Below, piece after piece: positions 1-10,950 of a stretch of DNA of 64,000 bases. This stretch comes from Lagopus muta (taxonomy: Eukaryota; Chordata; Aves; Galliformes; Phasianidae): positions 10,870,501 to 10,934,500 of the forward strand of contig NC_064447.1 of the NCBI RefSeq assembly GCF_023343835.1. The letters run 5' to 3'. How positions within the stretch are numbered: the first letter of the stretch is position 1; every line of letters begins with the position of its first letter. Below the pieces are notes generated by a model. The model did no database searches. It was not told the DNA's origin and was given only the letters and a program-made list of their open reading frames with translations. Position numbers and translations under genes: made by a program.

Positions 1-491
1 CCCAGCACAGCCACCTGCTCTGATCAAAGCAGCAGGACTGTGTTCCTCCTTGCACTGTTATACACTTGAAAAGGATTGTTCTTTCTTCAGATTTCCCTTC
101 AAGCACAGGAAACACCCTTTCTTCCAGTAGTTCCTGCTACTTTATTTTTCCTTTAGAAAACATTTATTTTATTGAACAGCCTCTGTTACAACACACACAG
201 CTGATTTCTTCTTTATTTCTCATCCCTCGCACCTGACCTAGCCCCAGGATACTGCACATCCCCCAACAGAAGCAAGAAAACCAAAGCCACAATGCTCAGG
301 TTCCCTTCTGTCAGCACAGGTCTCCCAGAAATAAGGATGGAGCTGACCCTGAGCAATGCATTTGCTAGCCTGAAGCAGAAGCACTGCAAAGTCAGCTGAA
401 AAAGAGGTGCTGTAAGGGCCCGTGTATCTACCCATACATTTCCACATAGCTGGAGTCTCAATCTTTGCTGGTGCTTATAGTGGCAATGCTG
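1..491. other. Non-coding stretch, nothing recognised
   Basis: AT-rich intergenic sequence at the window edge. I see no open frame with similarity to a known protein, no splice-framed exon and no repeat that I recognise before the promoter-like repeat starting near 492. Confidence 0.5.
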
Positions 492-756
492 AGTCAGGGC
501 CTGAAGCAGTGATTGAGCACCTGGTGGGAAGGCAGGGCCAACCCAGGGGAGCTCAGGTGTGTGCAATGCATCTGAGTGACTGGAAGGGTAGAGCCAGGAT
601 CCACCCCTTCTCAGACCTCATTTAAGGGTTGGCAGTGAAGATGAGAGTATCACTTGCTGGAGATCCTTACCTATCTGAGGTCTTCTAAAGGTAAGCAACT
701 ATTTTTCTTTATTTCTGTTGTGGCTGTTGTATTTGGGCTTGTTCTCATTGCTGTAG
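492..756 (+). repeat. Unidentified interspersed repeat with promoter-like layout, copy 1
   Basis: This stretch is nearly identical to 31345-31606. Over the first ~120 bases I count about one mismatch; similarity then falls to roughly 80%. In order it holds a GC-rich upstream part, a TATA-like TTTAAGG near 620, about 65 bases of possible leader, a donor AAAG/GTAAGC at 691, and a pyrimidine-rich tract ending in TGTAG at 756. That layout resembles a promoter plus short first exon and a ~66-base intron. I do not recognise the family. It could be a piece of a long terminal repeat of an old retrovirus-like element, or a duplicated host promoter and first exon. The high identity of the left part suggests a young copy. 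Confidence 0.7.
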
Positions 757-2523
757 CTGAAGGTTTGCTACCTTGCTATTAGCATCCCATTACAGTGCTG
801 AAGTGGTATGGCTATCACCTGGGAAGGAGAGCCTCTGGAGGTGGCCTAATTAGTGGTGAATTAATGAATGGCTGCTCATCAGTGGATGGGGCTGAGCAGG
901 GTGATGTGTTGTTAGAAGAACTTCTCTGAGGCTTTAGGAGGGAGGAAGGAGCCAAGAATAAAGGTTCTGTGTAATGTCAGGCGAGGCCTGGAGTGGGAGG
1001 AATTTCTGTTTCTCATGTTCTTGGCTCACTTACAAAGATTCCCAAAACTTCTGTAATGAATGGATGAGCAACTCTTCATTCCTTGTTCCCTGTCCTGGAG
1101 CATAGGCGCAGCATTAACAGTCAGCACTACCCAGCAGTGTGTGGGGACAGGAGCTCTTTGACTTTGGCACCAAGCGCTGTCCCCAGCCCCACCTTTTAGG
1201 CAGAGCCTTCAGGCAAGGCTGAAGCTCTGGGGACCACAACTTGAACTGTAACTCCATTGCTGTTGGATTGGAAATAAGAGGTCTGGCTGTAATGCGGGGA
1301 TTGGAAACACTATGCTCTTTCTACCTGGAAAGCTTTTTGTTTCACAGATTGTTTTTCTACTCCATAGAGCATCCTCATGCTTCAAGGCACTTTCAGCATA
1401 TTTCCCCTTTTTTTTCTTCCTGTGCCTTCCTTAAAGCTCAGAGTGTCCTGAAGCTGGAAGAACAGAGCCCCATCTAAGATGCTAAGAAATTCTCCTACTC
1501 CTCTCAATAGGCTCAGAGAAGTTCTGGGGCTGAGCAGCACCATGTGCTGGAGCTGTCAGTGGAAATAAAGGAGGGGAGAAAGGCACAGGCACGTGCTGTA
1601 CCCGCTGGCTCTGACTAAACCCTCAAGCTTTGTTTGCTTGGTCTCTCCAGCCCTCATAAAAGTCAAATGAGCTTCGTGCTGGAGCCGGAGGGAACAGAGA
1701 AAGCTGGGATGAGCAAGGCAGAGTGGGCCATCATCTCCTGCCTGCATCCATCTGTGGACCCAGGGGAGCCCTTGCAGTCCTCTTACAGGAATTGGCTTGG
1801 GGCTCCTGCAATTTTACCCCTCTATGGCCATAAAAAGGCAGCCAGAATGGATTGGCTCTGAAGAGAGGTGATGCTGAGCAGAGTCTGACAGCCTCGTCAT
1901 TCCCTTCAGCTCCTGCTCCCTTACCTTGCACCAGGATGCTATGCGTTATCAAAGGATGTTGAGATGAGGAGTGATGGGGCGGGTAGCACAGATCCCCAGA
2001 ACTGTTCCTCCGCTCTGGCAATTGCAGCTGGAGCAGAAATTTTCCCCATCAGAAGGAAAGAGAGGGATGTGCTTAGCAGGGACATGTAAAGGAAGCCCTA
2101 TGTTACCAAATCCTATTTTACAAGGCCCAGCTTGTCCTGCTTGCCCCAGGATTGTCACACATGCAGTGCCTGGTGGGTACCAACAGAGAGGTTGATGCCC
2201 CATTGGGTATTTGGGTGCTGGGACACAGCTCCCAGATAACATGTGGGGCCTTTTATTTGAAAATGGATTCATTTATTATCTTTCCTCCCACTCCAATAGG
2301 CAAAGAGACAGGGAGAGAGTTATTTGACAAGCTGGAAACTTTTTTGGGGGGGAAAATGAATAAGGGGGGAGAATTAAAAGTACAAGACGCTGTGTGAGGA
2401 AGGAAGAACAAAGTCAAAAGGCTGAGGGCTGAGTCAGTGTGGTGCAGGGTTTGTGTGGGATACTCTTTTGGAAATCAGTCATCCAAAGGGCTCTGTGCAT
2501 GAAGTTATTGACTGGCTGCATTA
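757..2523. other. Non-coding stretch, nothing recognised
   Basis: Intergenic sequence of mixed composition. Open frames are short and not similar to any protein I know. A few G-runs occur near 2345-2370. No gene, RNA or repeat identified. Confidence 0.45.
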
Positions 2524-2668
2524 TCATAGAATGGCCTGGGATGAAAAGAACCACAATGATCATCTAGTTTCAACCCCCTGCTATGTGCAGGGTCGCCAAG
2601 CACCAGACCAGGCTGCCCAGAGCCACATCCAGCCTGGCCTTGAATGCCTCCAGGGATGGGGCATCCAT
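2524..2668 (-). repeat. CR1 LINE fragment, 3' end
   Basis: The left edge carries ATCATAGAATGG, the reverse complement of the CR1 3' terminus. It is followed by the usual antisense CR1 order: a 'gatcatctag' block, 'caggctgcccagagccac' and 'cctccagggatggggc'. The copy is therefore on the minus strand and 5'-truncated, as most CR1 insertions are. No coding potential remains. Confidence 0.88.
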
Positions 2669-4135
2669 TATACTCACTTATCCCTCATTAGGCAGCAAGC
2701 TTTGGTTTGATCCCAAACAACCTGGAATGAGAGTAACTCTACCCTGCTCTTATGGAAAGGTTTCCATCTTCAGGAAACCTGAAGTTCTCCATCAGCCCCT
2801 GGACTCAGGGCAGTGGTACAGGTGATGAGGGAGGTGGAGGAGAAACCTTCTAGTGGGCAAAGCCACAGGATGTATTATTATGTGAGCAGAGCAGGAAGGT
2901 TTTGCCTTCCAGCCTATCCCAGAACAAGAAGCAATTCCCTTCCCACTAAACTTCTCCCAGTCCAGCTTCAAACGAATCTTTTCTCCCCTTGCCCAAGTCC
3001 TGGCTTGTCTCAGAGAGATGCATGAGAACCAGAGGCTCTCCTGGTCAGAAGGGCTGAGCATGCCTGGGTCTCAGCAGAGCTCCAGGAAATTCTCTTGTAA
3101 AGAGCTGACTTGCAAAGTTTTTGTTCCTTTCTGCCCCCACTTTGGTTTCCCACCCCCTCAGCTGTGCTGATGCAATTGCTTGTGGATCTGTGGGGAAATC
3201 AGATCACACAAATGATCTTATTTCGTATATACACTTTTTTTTTTTTTTAAATACTTGCATCACTTCAGCAGAACAGGTTCCTCACAGCTCTCAGTCCCAG
3301 AGCAGCACCAAATTTGGAGATGAGATGGTAATAAACTCTCAGGGGTGAGAAAGAAAGGGGAGAGAGCATCACCACCACTTCCTGCTGCATTACCCTAATG
3401 ATTCTGCAAGCCAGGCCAGCTCCATCCAGATGTTCCTGCAGCTGGTGTAGGAGACCCATATACTCCCTTGCTGTAGAGTTGCTTTTCTTTGCGTTCCAGG
3501 CCTCTCTGTCTGTGTCAGTTGACTTCCAGCACAGCAAAGCCACTTTGCGATGGATCCACTGAAACTGCTGCTTCTTGTGGAGCTAAAGAATGGGACTGCT
3601 CTGAAGCACAAGGTAACTGCAGCTTCCTCCAGGGGAAAATGTGCCAGTAGAAAGTATAGGGCTTCTAACTCAGGCCAGACTGGGAGCTGGGCTCATTGTG
3701 TTGGAAATAGCTGTGTCTCAACTCCAACTGCTCAAACAGCGATCTGCCAAACTTGCCTGCATATCTCCTGTGCCCTGTAAGCAGTGTATGTGAGAAGCAC
3801 CTCTTTTATGGGCCTGGCACAAGGTGTGACTTAACCAGCTGTGACAGGAGTGATCCTATTTATAGGAGGAAGTCATCCTCTCTCTCATTCAGTGTGATGT
3901 TTGGGAAAAAGTTTCAAAAATGTAACAGAAATGACCCCTGAGTTCCTACATCCTGTAATGGAAATTTCAGCTGCTGACCTGGCCAGAATGGGCAGCATTT
4001 TGTTGTTTCCTCAGTGTCACCCAGAAGCTCACATAGCAGATCAGCTTCCTCCATTGGAACCTCCTTCTCTGCTTGGCACTCCTGGAGCATCTCAAGTCTG
4101 GACCCACGTCCCAGAAAGTTCAGTGCAGGCTTTAG
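2669..4135. other. Non-coding stretch, nothing recognised
   Basis: Intergenic sequence with a T-run near 3235-3248. No exon, RNA gene or recognisable repeat seen between two CR1 fragments. Confidence 0.45.
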
Positions 4136-4310
4136 AATCACAGAATCCTTTAGGTTGGAAAAGACCTCTCAGACCACCAAGTCCAACCTCAACCCATCCC
4201 ACCATGGCGACAAACCATATCCCTCGGTGCCGCATCTCCACATTTCTTGAACGCTTTCAGGGACGGTGACCCCATCATCTCCCTGGGCAACCTGTGCTGA
4301 TAAAAACTTC
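4136..4310 (-). repeat. CR1 LINE fragment, 3' end
   Basis: Starts with two units of the CR1 terminal 8-mer (AGAATCACAGAATCC), then 'ttaggttggaaaagacc' and 'caagtccaacc', the standard reverse-complement CR1 3' region. Similarity continues through 'ccctgggcaacctgtgc' near 4295. It is a 5'-truncated minus-strand copy. Confidence 0.92.
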
Positions 4311-7300
4311 GGCAGAGGTCTGCAAATTAGTCTGTTGTTGTTGTAGTTTTCTCTCTCCCTGTATATTTTTTTTCTATCATCTTGAGGGTTGGCAAGCCAC
4401 TGGACCACCATTTGGTCATCACCGTTTCAAAGACCTGTAGTCAACCCCTGCCAGAAGCCACCCAAGGTGTGGTTGCTCTGTGTTGAGCTGTGCTGGCAGG
4501 CAGCATGTGTGCCAGCCATCTCCATCTCCAGGTGGCTATGATGAGTCAGAGCCAGTCGCCTTTTTCCCTGTGGTGCAATTGTACCAGGCCTTGACAGCAT
4601 CAGCTGGCTTTTATCACTGCTCCCCATCAGAGCTGTCAGTCCTGAAGACAATGGAAGGTGTGTGGAGGGGGAGGAATCGAGCATCTCTGTGCTCTGCTGG
4701 CTTCTGAGGATGATGCCAAAGTGGCAAGCAAAGAGTTTTGATGAGCAGCCTGCTCATGCTGCTGCAGGAGGATCAGTGAGAACATCAGTGAGTGTGGCAG
4801 CAGTGCGATTAAAAAGCAGGAGTTGTTGAGCTTCTCTGCTCCTGTTTTGTGGGGAAGGGCTTGGTTGAAGGTAGTGAGAGCTCTGCAGGACAGGTGGGTG
4901 CTGGAAGCATGCTCTGTGTGCATGAGGAGCACCAGAGCTGCTCCAGGTCTGCAGAGGGGCAGCACTGCTGCTGTTTGGGTCCCCTCCTCTGTGCAGAGTC
5001 ACCCATTTGGGGTAGAAGAAACTCTTCTCCAGCTCACATGTTGCTGTGGCAGTGACAAAGAGAAAGAAGGAACAGCAATGTGCAAAGCACAGCTCGGAGA
5101 CATTTAGAGAACAAACAGAACACGCGAGTGAATGAGAAGATCAAATGCTGCCAGCTGCGATCTCTCAGGGGGTGGCTGTGCCTCCCTCCGGCATATCACG
5201 GCTTCTCTGTCCCCTGGGCTCGATGGGGACAGCACCCACGGGTGTTCTCCTGCAGGTGCCCACGGGGTGCTCTGCTCCCTCCTTCCCATCCCTCCCCAGC
5301 ACAATGCCAATGGAAATGCCAGCAGCATCCAGTGGGCAGTGCCTGGGTTCTCCTCATATTTGGATCTGCCTCATTTTATTGCTTCTTTCGTTCATTTATC
5401 CACTGCTCCTCAACAGGCTTGCATCTCTTGCACTGACCACCAAAACTCCCCATTGCAGGGGTCAGCATTCTGTTGTTTCTGCAATACATAGCACAAGGAC
5501 TTCAGTGTGTTCTAGGCTCCTGTATTCAGCCCCTCCCCTTAAACCAGAGGTAGAGACCAGTCACTGTGTTGGTTATTTTCCAGATTACAGACGTTGGGTT
5601 CGAGGCAACCTAATTTGACAAAGGGCTCATGAAATCTGTGGGCACTGTCAGAGCAGGGTCTGCTCTTGCTGGATCTCAAATCAGTGCCTGAAGCAAGAGC
5701 TCAGCCCTCCCTCCAGCACACAATTGTGACAGCCTGTTTCCTTAAAGTGCATGGCGCTGAGGCATTATGCAAAATAAATTGGCTCGGGCTGTGCAGGACC
5801 GGGTACAATGGGTTTCTAAATTAAATCCTTCTAAATGGAAATGGTAAGACAGGTGTGAAAGGAGATACCTACAGGCTGGAAAGCTTCATCAGAAATGAAC
5901 ATTGCTGAGCAGGCCAGATAGAGTCATTTGGGCAAGAATAGCATTGTGTAGCTGCAAAACAGCAAGAAAATGGCTGTTGCCTTGATCTCCCCAGCAAGCT
6001 GCCATGCCCATGTTACAGATGTACTCTTGTGCTGTGTTACGATGTTCCTGGGGACCCACTGCAGTAACAGAAGAAGGTTCTGCATGGTCACAGCATTGGA
6101 CTTTCCATCTAGCTCCGCCAAGTGATGGCATTTCATTTCCACAGTGCTCCTCTGGAAGTGACACATGGAGGAAAGAACGTGTCCAGCATCAGGGCAAAAG
6201 CCATGCAATCAGCAGAAAGGGAGGAAGTTTAAAAATTAATCAGGTTTAAAGTGCTGTCAAATTTTTCCTTTTCTCTCCCTGTACAGACACGCAGCTATCA
6301 CCAGAGATTAAAACTGATTGACTGACCAGGTCAGGGTAGAGAACATGGGATAATAAGGCAGTTTCCTAGTAATTGGCATAGACTGAGAAAAATCCTCGTG
6401 CCAAGCATCCTGTGAAATGAAAAGTCACAGTACATCCATCACCTGTTGGGGTCAGAGGAGCTGAGAACAAACTGCCCTGCAGTCAGAGCACAGCTTGCCC
6501 TCCCCTTGGTAGGACCGTATAAACCAAACCTGCCCAGCTTTCAAGGCACGGCTCAGACTCTCCTAGAAAACAATTCACAGATCTCTCCCTCCACCCCCCC
6601 CTCCTCTGCAGCTAGTTCTTGTTCCCTCGCTATGAAAACTTTGGTTGTCTTCTCCTTTTTCTGGCTGAATCTTTCCACAGCAGTTAGCTACCATGGTGAT
6701 AGAAGTTACAGAAATTAGTAAGAAGAAGAGTCATAATTAACAATTGACTGACAGTCCCATCTGACCTGAGACAGTAGCTGAAAGCTGCCTCCCACTTCAA
6801 TCTGGTTGCCACAAAACAGCCAGGAACACACAGTTTTGCTAGCCAAGGTGGTTTGGCTACTTGGCTGTATTCCCACCATGGCTGTTCTCAGCTGATTTGG
6901 TGCTCAGAGCATCAGTGAGGATGTGTCACCATTGCCCTCTTCTGGATCCACAATCCCATCCGCTCCAAAGTTTGGGAGATGTCACCATTGTGAGATGACA
7001 ATGCATGGGGACTCCATGGGGACAGCTCTGCAGGTCACTGCTGGTGCCTCATGCAGGTGTTTGGCAGGACTTCATCCAAAGGTCTCAAAGTTCTCCTGCA
7101 TTTCACCTTCTAGCATGGTGACCATGCTGCAGTGTAGATTCACAGCAGCCAGTGGACTCGAATGGATTGTGAAGGCAGAGCTTTGTCACTTAGCCACTAA
7201 ATGTGTTGCTAACTCAAGGTCTTAGTGAAGGTGTACCACTGCTAGGTAAGATGGTGGTGGTTCCAAACTTCCAGGAAACACAGACATTTCAGGATCTAAC

Positions 7301-8094
7301 GAAAGGAGATGTGTGCTGAAGCTGAAGGACTCCTGGATGCAGGATGCTGCAGAAGCCAAAAGTGTCTGTAAACTTACAGAAGTCTGGGAAACTGTGTGAA
7401 GGAGAAGTCCACAGGGAGTTACTAATTACATTGAATTCTAACCATTTATATAAGCTATGCTTCCAAATGAAATGAATATTTATGGAAGAAGAGTCTTCCT
7501 GGTCCTTCCTGAGCACTTGCCATTGGGTTACATCTGACAGGATACTAAATCAGATGGCCCTTTGCTGACCCCATATAAGTACACTCCTGTTTTTATGAAT
7601 ATGGAAGAGCACACAGATCTAATCGGGGTCAGGTCTTGAGCTGCTGCTCCCAGGTTTTTTTGGCTTGAGGCAGGCAGAGACTCAGTAATTGCCCAGCAGC
7701 ACGCTTGGGGCCTGGCCCACCATCAGGCTCTTGAGATCCGGTGTTTTTGTAATGCATAAAATTATGCAGAAACTGCCCTGCTTTATATGGGGAAGAAAAT
7801 TAGCTGGACTCAATGAAGCATGCTACTCGTGGACTGAGCAAGGCAAATTTCTACATTCTGCTGGAAAGTGTTTCTCCCCTTGTCTGGAGTACTTGCAGTA
7901 CCGCAACACGGAGCATCACAACTAATCGACACTGGAATTTTGGATGTTGTCAACATAAAAATACTGAAAGTAGGCAAAAATCGGGTACAGAGTTGAGGAT
8001 CTACAGCAGCTTGACACAGCTCCATAACAGACTTTAGAGTCAAGAGCACGGAGTCTATGGGGACGTGGTGGGAGGACACGTACATCCCCTAGCC
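4311..8094. other. Non-coding stretch, nothing recognised
   Basis: About 3.8 kb of intergenic sequence. Several open frames of 70-157 codons occur around 4.8-5.6 kb in moderately GC-rich sequence on both strands. None resembles a known protein or is flanked by a coherent splice pattern. I see no repeat that I can name. Confidence 0.4.
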
Positions 8095-8188
8095 AAGGAC
8101 AGAGGGATATAGTGGGCGTGATGTTGGTGTGTCGGTGGCTGGACTTGATGATCTTAGAGGTCTTTTCCAACCTTAATGATTCTATGAA
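8095..8188 (+). repeat. CR1 LINE fragment, 3' end
   Basis: Plus-strand CR1 3' terminus. The diagnostic block is 'gatgatcttagaggtc' followed by 'ttttccaacc' and the terminal ATTCTATGA at 8178-8187. Only the last ~90 bases are clearly CR1; the left boundary is approximate. Confidence 0.92.
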
Positions 8189-10861
8189 AGGTGGCACACA
8201 GACTTCTCAGTTCAAGGGATGGCTCCGAAGGTTCTGAGGTGTCACTGATACTGAACCGACACGTGGGACTACTCAGAAAAATAAGAATGGAAAGCAAAGT
8301 ATTCAATTCCAATGTAGTCAGCCCCAGCTGAACCCCTGAGTCTGAACAGTGGGTTAGAAGGAGCCAAGCCCACAACTGGGATATCCCAGTGTCATTTCCA
8401 ATGTGTCATTGCCTGCCCCAGCAAAACTGCATTCTGCTTTCATGCTTGGGGAGCTCTTGGATAGCAGAAACTGTGCCAGTGCAGAGCATTACCTTGTCAG
8501 CATCCTGCAAGAGCACACCAGCACCGTTTAACCTTCCCTCGAATCCGGTGGCAGGTCGCAGCCATTGGTGGGTCTCGCCTGTGTGTGACTGTGAGTCACT
8601 GAGTATTACCCATCCTCATCTTCATCTATTGTTGTAAATGACTTGGAGCTGCCTACAGACAATCTTTCAGAATGCAGAACAATGAAGAGCCTGCACATCT
8701 GAAGAAAGCCTCCTCTGCATGGCAACTTATTGCCATCGTAACCAGCATAAACAAGAGCAATTAAGACAATTTCAGAGCATCACCTCCTCCCTCTGGGGTC
8801 TTAATGAGAGCACGCTCAGAAGGGGGCTGGAGCAGAAGCAGGCAAAGGCAGGGAGTTAGTTTGTGTGGGAAAGAAAGGTAGGAGAGCTTTCGATTCACAG
8901 GGCTGCTTCCTCTCCACTCTACTGCATCGTGCAAAGGGCAAGGAGGGGGAGATTAAAGCAGCTTTGTAGTAGATAGAAAAGGCTTAGAGAAGCAGAGGCT
9001 TTCTGCTGCCTGACCCTCACGTTGGGTATTAAGACCCTATTTGGGGAGATGGACATTTTTGCTGACATATCCAGCTAACAAGCAGGAGTCAGAATGGGTG
9101 AGTGCCACGCACATCACTCCCTGTAACATAAAGTATGTAAGTAGAACAGAGCTCAGAGCCATTGTTCTTGGTGGAAAACAGGCTTGGGTGGACTGATGGA
9201 CTTTTAGAAGCAGAATGTTAAGGAAGAAACTCTTCTAAAGACAACGATCATCCCAGAAAATAAATGCAAGCCTCAACACTGTGCTGTTGGATGAACGTAT
9301 TTGTTGCTTGCTGATGCTCCGTAAAGCTGTGCTGTATGCTGGAGGTCTACCAGCATTTCGATGACTGCAAAGCTGTTAGTGGGTGGCTGTGCAGTGAGGA
9401 GAGGAGGAAACTAACTAGGAAGCTCTCTTATGAGAAAACCAACAGCAGATGAGAGCTTGTGTATTAGAGGAACTAATAAATACTCCGGGGAAGGAGAAGA
9501 GATGGCTCCTATCAGCTTGGTGATAACACCTCTTGTTTTGGCAATCTGGCCCCTCGCAATGGAGAGCAAATGGATGAAGCTATAAAGCAGAGCTTCCATT
9601 AAGGTTTTCATATTATCTAATACTGCAGGAGCTTTATTATTTTCAATTGACTCTTTTCACAGAAGTCGGAAGCTAGGCTCCTACATTCTAACAGTACATA
9701 AATAGCTCTGATGGAAGCATAACAGGAGCTCAGTTAGGGTGTACAGCAAATGATATATCACAGACTCAAGTATTTCATGGCCGGATAGGATCAGCTATTC
9801 AGTCTGATAACCTGTACATAAAACAGCTGCAGGATTTCATCCAGTTACTCTGCAACAAGCTCACGAGTTCCTGTTCAATGTGTGTGGAATGACAGCCACC
9901 CATGCCCCAGCTGGATCACTAAACTTACCCCAGAGCCAGAATGGTTCTTTCCATTCTCTCCAGAGACAATCTTTTCCTTTTATCTCAAAATTTGCTATCA
10001 TAGATTTGATTATCTGCTTAAAGAGAAAAGAAACAAAAGAGACAAGAAAGAACACCTGCTCGCAGAGAGAAGGAGCAAAGAGAGGGGCTACATCTGAGAC
10101 CTCTTATCTGTACCTTCCCGATGCCTAAGTGCTGGATAATTGGAATTGCTGTCTGAACCATGAACACTGCTTTGCTAACCTCGTGCCGTTTTTCCCTTTC
10201 TGCTTTGCTAGCACATCAGAGCCATGGTTCTAAGATCTTAGGAGGTACCTGAAATCTTCTGACCTTCAATGGTGAGAGATTCTGCACAACATTCCTACAA
10301 GCCAGCAAGAAGTAAGTGCTTTGCAAGTGGAGAAAATCACTCACTCCGTGGTCAGGAACAGTCCAACAACACAGCTCCACTTGGCCAAGCAGCATGGACC
10401 GAATTTGGCTAAGATACGTGACAACTGTAACTGGAACCCTCTCAGCCGAAGGACTTTGTATCCTCAGGTGAGTCTTTAGGATGCACATGTGAAATAGTCA
10501 CACCACTATGAACAGCAGTTCAGGAAACTGGAGCTACCTGATGTGGTCTTCCTTGTCTCGTGCTGGTCCTGACTGCATCAGGTTGGATGGGTGTGCAGGG
10601 ATGGTGTCCACCTGCAAAAGTTACATGAGTGCACAAATAGAAATAAGTTTTAGAGGCTGCTGGTGTTCAGGACAAGGCAGTATTCCCCCATGGATATCTT
10701 ATTTAGGTACTGCCTGGAGGGGAACTAGTGAGCACTCAGCAATTCTGAACATCAGGTTACATATTTAGGAACCTCGTTACAAATGCCTTCTAAAAAAAAA
10801 ATATAGCAAAAAAGGCCATTTGGCAGAAAAACAGGGAGATGTGAACAGTGGAATCTGTTCC
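8189..10861. other. Non-coding stretch, nothing recognised
   Basis: AT-rich intergenic sequence, including an A-run at about 10793-10802. No exon or named repeat recognised before the MIR-like segment. Confidence 0.4.
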
Positions 10862-10950
10862 CTACCACTGACTCACCAAGGGACACAGAGCAAGTCCCCT
10901 TCTTTCTCTGTGACTCAAATTCTCCTTTGTAAAATAAGGCCACGGGAAAA
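10862..10950 (+). repeat. Probable ancient MIR-like SINE fragment
   Basis: The order 'cactgactcacc', 'agcaagtccccttc', 'tttctctgtgactcaaatt' and 'ctcctttgtaaaataagg' follows the MIR core region (gggcaagtca...ctctgtgcctcagtttcctcatctgtaaaatgggg) with scattered mismatches. MIR-type SINEs are known in amniotes generally and are very diverged in birds. Identification is by eye against a remembered consensus; boundaries are approximate. Confidence 0.55.

Noticed and set aside
4823-5618. Cluster of open frames up to 157 codons on both strands
   Set aside because: Several frames overlap with no similarity to known proteins and no coherent exon structure.
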